A stretch of DNA of 50,910 nucleotides, from positions 1 through 50,910 of the forward strand of contig LJHX01000045.1 of assembly GCA_001295935.1 (NCBI GenBank), in the 5' to 3' direction. The translations under genes were made by a program, and so were the position numbers. The stretch comes from an alpha proteobacterium AAP81b (lineage in GTDB: Bacteria; Pseudomonadota; Alphaproteobacteria; Sphingomonadales; Sphingomonadaceae). Positions 7,483-15,484 of this stretch are shown here, piece after piece. The notes under the pieces were generated by a model. That model worked only from the letters and a program-made list of their open reading frames with translations. It did not search any database and was not told the DNA's origin. How positions within the stretch are numbered: position 1 is the stretch's first letter; each line of letters starts with the position of its first letter.

Positions 7483-7619
7483 CAGTATCTCAATAGTGCC
7501 AACCATCATCTGCGCGGCGTTCCAAATAGGTTGTGGAGGCGAGTCTCTCGCGGTTGACGGGGAAATTCGTTCGAAGCATCGCGGAATCCGGCCCGATAGG
7601 CAACCGCGCCGCTCTCTGC
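7483..7619 (-). pseudogene. 3' remnant of an amidohydrolase gene
   Basis: Read on the minus strand, this stretch encodes RAARLPIGPDSAMLRTNFPV then NRERLASTTY. It matches the end of the intact amidohydrolase at 8622-9650, which reads RAAIDLFGPDRAMFESNFPV then DRQSLAYSTYWNA. After TTY one extra base breaks the frame, but in the next frame WNAAQMM continues the match. At nucleotide level 7501-7600 lines up visibly with about 8705-8800. There is no start, no upstream part and no intact frame, so it is the degenerate tail of a paralogue, truncated where the A+T-rich insert begins. It directly follows the frameshifted amidohydrolase gene. Confidence 0.8.
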
Positions 7620-7636
7620 GCTTGCCTGGTAGCCTC

Positions 7637-8625
7637 CTACCCCGCAATCCGCAGAAACCGCGCCGCATTATCATGCAGGATCAGCTGCTTCTGGCGCGGC
7701 GTCAGATACTTCGCGCTACGGATGCGGGCGATGGCGATGGGGATGGCGTCGGGCCAGACCATGTTGTCCGAGCCGAACATGATCCGGCTTTCCAGCCCGG
7801 CGTCGATCAGGCGGCGGAGGTGATGCTCGAATTCCTTTTCGGAATAGGCCCAGTCGAGGATGCCGATATCGACATAGAGCTGCGGGTGGGCGAACAGCAT
7901 GGCGATCATCGCGTCGGCGAGCGGCCAGCCGGCGTGCATGGCATAGACGCGCAACCGCGGGTGGCGGACGAGGACGCTTTCGAGGCGCAGCGGGTCGCCG
8001 GCGGCGGCGCGATAGCCGGGCGTCGCGAAATAGGCGGTGCCGGGCGGGCCGGGGCCGAGGTGGATGCCGACGGGGATGTCGAGCTCTTCGGCCAAGGCGA
8101 AATAGGGTTCGAGCGGGGGGTCGTCGGGGGCGATGCCGGCATATTGGGTGGTGATTTCGCTCAAGGCCGCGAGCCGGCCGTCGCGGTGCAGCTGGCGCAA
8201 GGTCGCGATGTCGGGCCAGTCGCCGTCGCCGCCGAAGCCGACCGCCGGCAGGATGCGGCCCTCGCCATGGCGGCCGTAATCGTCGACCGTTTCGGCGCTG
8301 CCGCCGGCGAGCGCCAGGACGTTCTCCCGGGCAAGCATGGCGATGCCGCGGTCGCGCAGCTCGGCGGCGTCGGTGGGGGCGGTCAGGATGTGGCGGCACG
8401 TCGGGCTGGTGGTGAACCAGCTTAGGTATGTCTCGATCGGCTGGCCGGGGTCGCGCGGCACCCATTCCGCATAGGGGGCGCAGATCTTGCCGCCGGGGGC
8501 CCTTCGGCGTCGGGGCGGTCGGCGTGGAAGTGCATGTCGATCACCGCATAGCGCGGTGGCGGTGGCGGTGGCGGTGGCGGTGGCGGGGCCGCCGCCAGCA
8601 GCGCGGCGAGGGCCAGGGCGATCAT
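7637..8625 (-). pseudogene. Secreted amidohydrolase, disrupted by a single-base frameshift
   Basis: The N-terminus (ATG 8625) begins MIALALAALLAAAP, a signal peptide, then a run of 11 prolines, then VIDMHFHADRPDAEG with the HxH metal motif of amidohydrolases. Near 8495-8499, a C5 tract on the coding strand, the frame is lost. The rest continues one frame away as KICAPYAEWVPRD and carries the remaining metal or catalytic motifs IHLGPGP, YAMHAGWP and FGSDNMVWP to the stop at 7637. One extra C in the tract would restore a continuous protein of about 329 residues. The ATG overlaps the upstream stop as ATGA, so it is the third gene of an operon. It could be a true mutation, phase variation, or a sequencing error in the homopolymer. 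Confidence 0.85.
8555..8584. repeat. Five tandem GGTGGC hexamers encoding polyproline
   Basis: Five perfect copies of the hexamer lie within the 5' end of the frameshifted amidohydrolase gene and encode most of its 11-proline run between the signal peptide and the catalytic domain. Because the unit is six bases, copy-number change would alter proline number without changing the frame. It is a likely slippage site, separate from the C5 tract at 8495-8499. Confidence 0.9.
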
Positions 8626-9650
8626 GCGGCGACGTCGATGCGATAGACGCGCGCCGCGGTGCGGCGGAACAGCGCATCCTGCTCTTCCTCGCCATAGCGC
8701 GCGGCGATCCGCTTCATGGCGTTCCAATAGGTGCTGTAGGCGAGGCTCTGACGATCGACCGGGAAGTTGCTTTCGAACATGGCGCGGTCGGGGCCGAACA
8801 GGTCGATCGCGGCGCGGTACCAGTCGCCCTGGGCGGCGACGAGCTCGGCCGAGGTCGGCGGGCGGTCGGCGGTTTCGAAGCCCCAGGCGCCCACCGGCAT
8901 GGCGAGCCCGCCCAGTTTGACGACGACATTGGGGCATTCCGCGAGCTTCGCCATGTCGCGCTGCCAGTCGGCGAAGACCGCCTTGCGGTTGGTATAGGGC
9001 CATAGCCCGAGCGGGCCGGCGAAGTGGTCGGCGATGACCACCGTGTCGGGAAAGGCCGCCGCCAGATTGATGAGATCGGGGATCTGGGGGTGGTAGAGCC
9101 AGGCGTCGAAGCTCAGCTCGCGCTTCGCCAGCCGCATGAAGCCGCGGCGGAACATATTGTCGCGATAGAGGCCGGGTGGCGGGCGGTGGTGGCTGATCCC
9201 GACCGCCGGCGAGGCATCCCAGGCGGCGGCGTGGCGGATGCCGCGAAAACGCCCCTCCCCCGCCGCTTCATGGGCGTCGAGGATTTCGTCGACATGGGAA
9301 GCGCGGCGCAGATCGGCGCTGCCGACGATCGCCGCGATCGGTGGCCCGCCGCTGGCATCGGAGTCGCGCGCCACCCCCAGCACATAGTCGGTCTCGCCGA
9401 CGCAGCGCAGATGTTCGGGGCCGTCGGCGCGATAGCCCGCCAGGCATTCGATGAAGACGGTGGCGATGATGTTGTGGCCGCTTGCCGTGTCGCGGCGCAG
9501 TTCGGGCAGGCCATAGGGATATTGCCCCGCCGTCCAGAGATGGTGGTGCGGGTCGATGATCGGCCGGTCGGGGTCGATCGCCGGCTCGGCGACCTGGGCG
9601 AGCCAGTCGTCGCGGCCGAGCATGTCGGCGACGCTGCCCGCGGCGCTCAT
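8622..9650 (-). CDS. Amidohydrolase family protein (TIM-barrel metal-dependent hydrolase)
   Basis: A 342-residue amidohydrolase-2 type enzyme, the family that includes lactonases and decarboxylases acting on small cyclic or aromatic acids. The metal-binding IIDPHHHLW is at about residue 30. VVIADHFAGP and RAMFESNFPVD carry the later barrel-strand residues, and the C-terminus TYWNAMKRIAARYG is typical. It has no signal peptide, so it is cytoplasmic. The ATG overlaps the SDR stop (ATGA at 9647-9650) and its own stop overlaps the next ATG (8622-8625), so three genes are translationally coupled. The substrate is unknown; SDR plus two hydrolases suggests oxidation of an alcohol or lactol followed by ring opening, which is inference. 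Confidence 0.9.
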   Translation of the reverse strand: MSAAGSVADMLGRDDWLAQVAEPAIDPDRPIIDPHHHLWTAGQYPYGLPELRRDTASGHNIIATVFIECLAGYRADGPEHLRCVGETDYVLGVARDSDASGGPPIAAIVGSADLRRASHVDEILDAHEAAGEGRFRGIRHAAAWDASPAVGISHHRPPPGLYRDNMFRRGFMRLAKRELSFDAWLYHPQIPDLINLAAAFPDTVVIADHFAGPLGLWPYTNRKAVFADWQRDMAKLAECPNVVVKLGGLAMPVGAWGFETADRPPTSAELVAAQGDWYRAAIDLFGPDRAMFESNFPVDRQSLAYSTYWNAMKRIAARYGEEEQDALFRRTAARVYRIDVAA

Positions 9651-10420
9651 CCGAAGCTGCCGCTGAAGCGCCGGTTGAGCTTGCGCATCCCGCCGATCCA
9701 GCGATCGTAATCCGCCGTCTTGTTGCGCATATAGTCGAGCACCTGGGGGTGCGGCAGGATCAGGAAGGTCTCGGCCGCCAGCCCCGCGACGACGACTTCG
9801 GCGAGCTCCTCGGGTTCCATCATGCCGTCGATGCTGGCGACGCCATCGGGGTTGCCGGCGGTCATCGCCGTCCGCACCGCCTGGGGGCAGAGCACCGAGA
9901 CCTTGATGCCCTGATCGCCATGGGTCAGCGCCAGCCATTCGGCGAGGCCAACGGCGGCGTGCTTGGTGACGGCATAGGGCGCCGAGCCGACCTGGCTGAG
10001 CAGGCCGGCGGCCGACGCGGTGTTGAGGAGGTAGCCACCGCCCCGCGCCACCATGCGCGGGACGAGGTGCCGTGCCGCCCAGACATGGGCCATGACATTG
10101 ATTTCCCAGATGCGCTGCCAGCCCGCGTCGGGCACTTCGGCGCCGCCGGGGATGCCGATGCCGGCATTGGAGCAGAACAGGTCGATGGGGCCGTGGCGGG
10201 TCTCGACCGCCTCGACCAGCGCGGCGACCTCGTCTTCCTGCGAGACATCGAGGCGATAGGCGGTGCCGTCCACCATCAAGGCGGTTTCGGCGGCGCCGTC
10301 GCCATCGATGTCGGCGACGATGATGTCGGCAGCGCCCGCCGCGGCGAAGCGAACGGCAAGCGCGCGGCCGATGCCGCCGGCGGCGCCGGTGATGACAATG
10401 CGTTTGCCGGCCAGATCCAT
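9647..10420 (-). CDS. SDR family NAD(P)-dependent oxidoreductase
   Basis: Classical short-chain dehydrogenase of 257 residues. The cofactor loop TGAAGGIGRA (about residues 11-20), DVSQEDE, the NAG motif in LFCSNAGIG, and the catalytic Ser with YxxxK in SAPYAVTKHAAVG are all present. The C-terminal tail of about 60 residues (LPHPQVLDYMRNK) is slightly longer than the shortest family members. ATG 10420 has GGAG seven bases upstream. It is the first gene of the operon with the two amidohydrolase genes, joined by ATGA overlaps. The substrate cannot be read from sequence. Confidence 0.93.
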   Translation of the reverse strand: MDLAGKRIVITGAAGGIGRALAVRFAAAGAADIIVADIDGDGAAETALMVDGTAYRLDVSQEDEVAALVEAVETRHGPIDLFCSNAGIGIPGGAEVPDAGWQRIWEINVMAHVWAARHLVPRMVARGGGYLLNTASAAGLLSQVGSAPYAVTKHAAVGLAEWLALTHGDQGIKVSVLCPQAVRTAMTAGNPDGVASIDGMMEPEELAEVVVAGLAAETFLILPHPQVLDYMRNKTADYDRWIGGMRKLNRRFSGSFG

Positions 10421-10600
10421 GGGTTTCTCCGCTATGGCGATGGAGACGAGATGCCTCCGGCGCATTTTCCTATCGCAGCATCGGCTGCGGTCCAGACGCA
10501 ACGGCGGCAAAAGCGGCGCCGAGGTCAACCCTCGCTTGAATGAGGAGACGGCGCTTGAGGCAACGGCCCCGAAACATTAAGGCGCCCTCGGGGAGAAGCG

Positions 10601-11440
10601 ATGACGGTCAAGGCGGCGCCAAGCCTGGACGTGCCGGCGCGCTGGTGGCGCGAACCGGCGCTCTCGGGCGGCGAGGAAGTCTGTGTCTTTGTGACGGTCG
10701 CCCCCGGCGCCCGCATCGCCCCGCACAATCTGTTTCACGCCCGCGCCTGGGCGGCGGCGGGCTTTCGCACCATCGTCGTGCTGATCGGCGACGATATCAC
10801 CGCCGAACCCGACCCGGACGAGATCGATTTCGCCGCGGGCGTCCTGCTGCGCGCCAATCTCGGCTATGATTTCGGCGCCTGGGCGGCGGTGCTGGCGCTC
10901 TGCCCGGCCCTTGCCGACGCCGGGCTGCTGGCGCTCGCCAATGACAGCGTCATCGGGCCGATGCGGAGTTTTCCGGCCTTCCTCGGCCGGGCGCGGGCGG
11001 CGCCGTCCGACTATATCGGCGTCACCCTCAGCCATGAACTATGCTCGCACTTTCAAAGCTATATGCAGTTCTTCCGGCCCGGCGCGCTGCGCCATGCGGC
11101 GTTCCAGCGCTTCTGGCACGGCGTCGAGACCGGCGATCGTCAGTTTGTCATTGCCAATTACGAACTGGCGCTGCTCACCCGGATGCTCGACGCCGGGCTG
11201 ACCGCGCAGCCGCTGTTCGGCCTGCCGCCCCACATATTGTGCAACCCGACGATCCATCTGTGGCGCGACCTCATCGCCGCGGGCTTTCCCTTCATCAAGA
11301 TGCAGTTGCTGCGCGACAATCCGACCGGGCTCGACCTGACCGGCTGGCGCGACCTGCTGGCAGCGGGCGGCTATGACCCGGCGCTCGCCGAGGCGCATCT
11401 GCGCTCGCTGCGCCACGCCGCGGCGCTGCGCTTCGGCTGA
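10601..11440 (+). CDS. Rhamnan synthesis F (RgpF)-like protein
   Basis: The 279-residue protein resembles the RgpF family of rhamnose-polysaccharide synthesis, putative glycosyltransferases acting on cell-surface glycans. The most telling segment is LRANLGYDFGAW (the N-x-G-Y-D-F pattern), followed by LALANDSVIGPM and the later PHILCNPTIHLWRDL. The N-terminal EVCVFVTVAPGARI resembles the family's first strand. ATG 10601 has GGGGAG upstream. Family members are normally embedded in polysaccharide clusters; here the neighbours are catabolic or regulatory genes, so it is an orphan copy. It is divergent from the SDR operon, across 180 bases without a clear promoter motif. Confidence 0.83.
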   Translation: MTVKAAPSLDVPARWWREPALSGGEEVCVFVTVAPGARIAPHNLFHARAWAAAGFRTIVVLIGDDITAEPDPDEIDFAAGVLLRANLGYDFGAWAAVLALCPALADAGLLALANDSVIGPMRSFPAFLGRARAAPSDYIGVTLSHELCSHFQSYMQFFRPGALRHAAFQRFWHGVETGDRQFVIANYELALLTRMLDAGLTAQPLFGLPPHILCNPTIHLWRDLIAAGFPFIKMQLLRDNPTGLDLTGWRDLLAAGGYDPALAEAHLRSLRHAAALRFG

Positions 11441-11521
11441 ACCGCGGCATCCCGACTATTTCCGCAGGCGCGCGATTGCCGCAAAGCGCCGAAGGTGGCG
11501 TCAAACCGCAAGGAGTTCCCC

Positions 11522-12856
11522 ATGGCCTATGACAGCGTTCCCTCGTCCCTCTACGGGCTCGATCCGACCGATGAATTGAACGACCTGCGCATGTCGGACG
11601 CGGCGATGCCGCTGCTGAAGGCGGTCAAGGCCTTTCTCGCCGAAATCGTCGCGCCGATGGCCGAAAAGTTCGACAAATTGGGCGAAGGCCGCGCCGATCG
11701 CTGGTCCTATGTCCCCGGCCAATTGGAAATGCTCGAGGAAGCCAAGGACGAAGCCAAGCGCCGCGGCCTGTGGAACTTCTTCCTGCCCGATGCCCATACC
11801 GGCCAGGGCCTGAAGAACCTCGACTATGCCTATATCGCCGCCGAGCTCGGCAAGGTGCCGCACGCGTCGGAATGCCTCAACTGCTCGGCGCCCGACACCG
11901 GCAACATGGAGGTGCTCGAGCGCGTCGGCACGCCGGAACAGAAGGAGCGCTGGCTGAAGCCGCTCTTGAACGGCGAAATCCGCTCGGCCTTTGCGATGAC
12001 CGAACCTGACCGCGCCTCGTCAGATGCCAAGAATGTCGCGATGTCGGCGGTGCTCGACGGTGACGAGTACGTCCTCAACGGCGAGAAGCATTATATCTCG
12101 GGCGCCGGCGATCCGCGCTGCAAGATCATGATCGTCATGTGCCAGACCAGCCCCGATGCCGCGCCCAACCGGCGCCAGTCGCAGATCCTGGTGCCGATGG
12201 ACACGCCGGGCGTGCGCATTATCGGGCCGATGAACGTTTTCGGCGAGGATGACGCGCCGCACGGCCATATGCATATCGCCTTCGACAATGTCCGCGTGCC
12301 GGCGAGCAACATGCTGCTCGGCGAAGGCCGCGGCTTCGAGATCAGCCAGGTCCGCCTCGGCCCCGGCCGCATCCACCATTGCATGCGCTCGATCGGCCAG
12401 GCCGAACGCGCCCTCGACCTGATGATCCGCCGCGGCCGCGCCCGCACTGCCTTCGGCAAGGAACTCGTCTGGCTCGGCGCCAATGTCGAGCATATCAGCC
12501 GCGCCCGCATCGAAATCGAGGCGATGCGGCTGATGGTGCTGAAGGCCGCCAAGGCGATGGACGTGCTCGGCAACCGCGAAGCGCGCATCTGGGTGCATAT
12601 GGTGAAAGCCATGGTGCCCGAAAAGGTCTGCGATATCATCGACAAGGCGATCCAGATGCACGGCGCCTATGGCGTTTCGCAGCACACGCCGCTCGCCCGC
12701 ATGTACACCGGCCAGCGCACCCTGCGGCTCGCCGATGGTCCTGACGAAGTCCACCACCTCGTCGTCGGCCGCCACGAGATCATGGCCTATGAGAATTTCC
12801 CGGCGAGCAACGCCAGGGCCGAAGACTCGGCCGAGGCGGCAGTGTTCCGCAGCTGA
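11522..12856 (+). CDS. Acyl-CoA dehydrogenase family protein
   Basis: FAD-dependent acyl-CoA dehydrogenase of 444 residues, similar to the ACAD10/11-like bacterial group that starts beta-oxidation of an acyl-CoA. The middle beta-domain signature FAMTEPDRASSDA (here D where many enzymes have PxVASSD) and YVLNGEKHYISGAGD are clear. The C-terminal helical domain holds GPGRIHHCMRSIGQAERALD, RTAFGKEL, AIQMHGAYGVSQ and LRLADGPDEVHH. AGGAG six bases before ATG 11522 fixes the start. It stands alone between the RgpF-like gene and the two-component genes, so its particular substrate is unknown. Confidence 0.95.
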   Translation: MAYDSVPSSLYGLDPTDELNDLRMSDAAMPLLKAVKAFLAEIVAPMAEKFDKLGEGRADRWSYVPGQLEMLEEAKDEAKRRGLWNFFLPDAHTGQGLKNLDYAYIAAELGKVPHASECLNCSAPDTGNMEVLERVGTPEQKERWLKPLLNGEIRSAFAMTEPDRASSDAKNVAMSAVLDGDEYVLNGEKHYISGAGDPRCKIMIVMCQTSPDAAPNRRQSQILVPMDTPGVRIIGPMNVFGEDDAPHGHMHIAFDNVRVPASNMLLGEGRGFEISQVRLGPGRIHHCMRSIGQAERALDLMIRRGRARTAFGKELVWLGANVEHISRARIEIEAMRLMVLKAAKAMDVLGNREARIWVHMVKAMVPEKVCDIIDKAIQMHGAYGVSQHTPLARMYTGQRTLRLADGPDEVHHLVVGRHEIMAYENFPASNARAEDSAEAAVFRS

Positions 12857-12896
12857 AACAGGCGACAAGCGCAGCATCGGGCATTAGTGTTGCCCG

Positions 12897-14531
12897 ATGC
12901 TGCAGCGCAGTCTCCTCAGCAACCGCGCCGACCGCGTCAGCGGCCTCGGACGCGCGACGCTCGGCGGTCTCGCATTGCTGGCGACGCTCGGCGATCCGCC
13001 GATGCCCGCGGCGAGCGCGCAGCTGGTCGGCACCATCCTCGCCGGCTACACGCTGTTCGCCCTCGCCTTCGCGGCATGGATGTGGTGGCGGCCGCTCGCG
13101 GCGCCGGCGGTCGGTGCCTGGCCGCACGCCATCGATCTCGGCGTTATCGCCGCGCTGATCTATCTCACCACCGGCGCCGCCAGCCCGTTCTTTTCCTTCT
13201 ATATCTTCGCCATCCTGGCAGCGACGCTGAAATGGAACTGGCGCGGCGCGCTCTGGACGACGGGCGCGGTGGCGCTGATGTTCGTGCCCAGCGCCTTTCT
13301 CGGCAACGCGCCGGGGTTCAGCGCCGGCGGCAACGACCTGCTGCGCTTCACCATGCGCATCATCCAGGTGCTCGTCGCCGGCGGGCTGCTTGTCGTCCTG
13401 GGCAGCCAGCGCGAGGCGGCGTGGAACGAGCTGATCCGGCTGTCGCAGCCGATCGGCCGCGGCAGTGGCTCGATCCCGACCTGTGTCGAACAATGCCTCG
13501 CGCATGTCCGAAGCTTTTTCGACGTGCCGCGCGCGCTGATGTTCTGGGAATATCATGACGAGCCGGGGTGGCGCGGCGTTGTCGCCACCGCCGCCGGCAC
13601 CGCGCCGCTGGCGCTCGCCGACCGCGCCACTCCGCCGATGACCGGGCTGCTGCCCGGCGATGTCGTGACGTTGAGCCGGGGGCGCGCGACGCTGATCGGC
13701 GGCGATGGCCGGGCGCGCCGCACCGATGTCGGCCTCGCCAGCCTCACGGGCGAGGATTTCGCCGAAGCCGTCGCCACCAGCATCGACACCGAAGCCATCA
13801 CCGCCATCCTGATCATCCCCAAGCACCCGCGCGAGGCCGACGCGCCGTTGCTGCGCGCGCTCAGTGTCCAGATCGCCGCGGCGCTCGACAATGAAGTTGC
13901 CGCCGCCGCCTGGCAGTCGGCGGTGGCGAGCGAGGAACGCCTCGCCATGGCGCGCAACCTCCATGACGGCGTGTTGCAATTCCTCACCGGCCTCGCGCTG
14001 CAACTGCAATTGATCCGCCGCAACGCCGGCGACGTGCCTGCGCAGGCAACACGGATTGCCGCGCTGGAAGAAGCGCTGCGTGCCGAGCGCGCCGAGCTGC
14101 GCGCCTTCGTCGACGGCGCCACCCACCCCGCGCCCGGCGACCTCGCCATCGCCGGACTGTGCCGGCTGCTTGCCAATCAATGGGACATCCGGATTTCCTG
14201 CGAAGGCTGTGCCGAGCCACCGGCGCGGCTGGCGCTCGAGGTGCGGCAGATCCTGCGCGAGGCGGTCGCCAATGCCGTCCGCCATGGCGGCGCCCGGCAG
14301 GTGCGGATCGCCGCGACGATGGACGAAGGGGGCTTTCAATTGACGATCGACGACGATGGCCATGGCCTTGCCGAGCACGGCCATTTCGCCGACGCGGCGG
14401 ATGGCGAGGTCGGTCCGCGCTCGATCGCGGCGCGCATCCGCCGGCTTGGCGGTGGCTTCGCGATCGACTCGACGCCGCGCGGCGTCCGCCTTGACATCCG
14501 CCTCCCGGCGCCGGCGCGGCTGACGGCATGA
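12897..14531 (+). CDS. NarL-type sensor histidine kinase, membrane bound
   Basis: A 544-residue sensor kinase. The N-terminal 170 residues hold about five hydrophobic helices (around 40-62, 78-92, 98-112, 118-134 and 152-168). A GAF-like region follows at about 190-335. The HisKA_3-type phosphoacceptor is H356 in ARNLHDGVLQFLTGL, and the ATPase domain shows ILREAVANAVRHGG (N box) and DDDGHGLAEHG. This layout belongs to the NarX/DesK-type kinases that pair with LuxR-type regulators. The stop overlaps the regulator's start as ATGA. The signal is unknown; the multi-helix membrane part suggests it senses a membrane or hydrophobic cue, which is inference. Confidence 0.92.
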   Translation: MLQRSLLSNRADRVSGLGRATLGGLALLATLGDPPMPAASAQLVGTILAGYTLFALAFAAWMWWRPLAAPAVGAWPHAIDLGVIAALIYLTTGAASPFFSFYIFAILAATLKWNWRGALWTTGAVALMFVPSAFLGNAPGFSAGGNDLLRFTMRIIQVLVAGGLLVVLGSQREAAWNELIRLSQPIGRGSGSIPTCVEQCLAHVRSFFDVPRALMFWEYHDEPGWRGVVATAAGTAPLALADRATPPMTGLLPGDVVTLSRGRATLIGGDGRARRTDVGLASLTGEDFAEAVATSIDTEAITAILIIPKHPREADAPLLRALSVQIAAALDNEVAAAAWQSAVASEERLAMARNLHDGVLQFLTGLALQLQLIRRNAGDVPAQATRIAALEEALRAERAELRAFVDGATHPAPGDLAIAGLCRLLANQWDIRISCEGCAEPPARLALEVRQILREAVANAVRHGGARQVRIAATMDEGGFQLTIDDDGHGLAEHGHFADAADGEVGPRSIAARIRRLGGGFAIDSTPRGVRLDIRLPAPARLTA

Positions 14532-15160
14532 TCCGGCTGCTGATCGCCGACGATCATCCGATCGTCCTCGAAGGCCTTGCCAGCCTGCTCGAGGCCTCGG
14601 ATTTGGCCGTGGTGGCGCGCTGCCGCAATGGCGACGACGCGCTGGCCGCCATCACCACCACCGACCTCGACATCGCCATTCTCGATATCCAGATGCCGGG
14701 CCCCAGCGGCCTCGACATCCTGCGCCGCCTGCGCGACGCCAGGGCTGCCCGCCCCAAGGTAGTGATCCTGACGGCGAGCTTCGATCCCGGCCAGATCGCC
14801 GCGGCGATCCAATTGGAAGCCGATGGCCTGGTGCTCAAGGATGTCGTCGCCGACCGCATCGTCAAATGCCTCGATGCGGTTGCCGCGGGCGGCCAGTGGA
14901 TCGACAATGACGCGCTGAAACAGGGGCTTGGCGAACTGGCGCGGCGCGAGGATGCGGCCTTGTCACGACGGCCGCTGTCCGGGCGCGAGACCGAGGTTGC
15001 CCGGCTGGCGGCACGCGGCCTGCGCAACAAGGACATCGCCGAACTGCTGGCGCTGGCGCCGAGCACGGTCAAGATGCACATGTCGAGCATCTTCGAGAAG
15101 CTCGATGTCGAAAGCCGCGCGCAGCTGGCAGCAATCGCCAAGGATCTGGGGCTCGACTGA
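14528..15160 (+). CDS. NarL/FixJ-family response regulator with LuxR-type DNA-binding domain
   Basis: The 210-residue partner of the preceding kinase. The receiver domain (about 1-120) has the acidic pair in LIADDHPIVL, the phosphorylated D53 in AILDIQMPGPSG, and the conserved K in GLVLKDVVAD. The C-terminal helix-turn-helix (about 145-205) reads SGRETEVARLAARGLRNKDI then APSTVKMHMSSIFEKL, a standard LuxR-type recognition helix. The start codon lies inside the kinase stop (ATGA), so the two are translationally coupled. The target genes are unknown. Confidence 0.95.
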   Translation: MIRLLIADDHPIVLEGLASLLEASDLAVVARCRNGDDALAAITTTDLDIAILDIQMPGPSGLDILRRLRDARAARPKVVILTASFDPGQIAAAIQLEADGLVLKDVVADRIVKCLDAVAAGGQWIDNDALKQGLGELARREDAALSRRPLSGRETEVARLAARGLRNKDIAELLALAPSTVKMHMSSIFEKLDVESRAQLAAIAKDLGLD

Positions 15161-15187
15161 GCCGTACCGCGGCGGTTGCGAAAAGAA

Positions 15188-15217
15188 GCGGCGCATATCG
15201 CGGAGGATATGCGCCGC
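15188..15217. repeat. Perfect 12-bp hairpin after the response regulator
   Basis: GCGGCGCATATC (15188-15199) pairs perfectly with GATATGCGCCGC (15206-15217) around a 6-base loop, 28 bases after the response-regulator stop. No T-run follows, so it is not a textbook terminator, though it could slow polymerase or protect the 3' end of the mRNA. The rest of the 324-base gap (15161-15484) holds no gene I can support and no other clear motif. Confidence 0.6.
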
Positions 15218-15484
15218 CAAGGCGCCGATTGGACAGGGGTCCGTCGGCGTAAACGGGCGCACTATGTGCACGATTTGTTAAGCAAGATCGGGGCCAATTT
15301 ACGCCGGGATTACATATCAAGCGGATAGCAGTGGGTCGCCTTGCCGCCCGCCTTGCCGATGTCGGTGGCGGCGACACCGGCCAGCGCCGACCCCCCGCCA
15401 AAAGTATGGGTTCTGGACAGGGTAGCGCCGGCGCCGCTACTGGCGCTGCCGCGCCGGCACCGGTGGCGCAGCGGGGAGAGTGCC

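Larger units (their letters stand above)
6165..7490. mobile_element. Low-GC inserted segment (genomic islet) with a two-gene cassette
   Basis: From just after the kynU stop to about 7,490 the base composition drops to near half A+T, against roughly two-thirds G+C on both sides, and codon use changes accordingly (TTA, AGA, AAA and ATT codons common). It holds two overlapping genes and nothing else recognisable. No transposase, integrase, tRNA or clear terminal repeats are seen, so the mechanism of entry is unknown. Its right end abuts the broken 3' end of an amidohydrolase remnant, which suggests that the insertion, or a deletion linked to it, destroyed that gene. The exact borders are estimates by eye. 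Confidence 0.75.

Noticed and set aside
8490-8505. Programmed -1 frameshift to explain the split amidohydrolase
   Set aside because: The sequence around the C5 tract does not fit an X-XXY-YYZ slippery heptamer in the correct frame, and no downstream stimulatory structure is evident; an indel is simpler.
15310-15483. Small minus-strand frame ending [10 protein letters not shown], in the gap before the thiolase gene
   Set aside because: No family recognised, no good Shine-Dalgarno, and it overlaps the thiolase upstream region; 57 codons can stay open by chance at this GC content.
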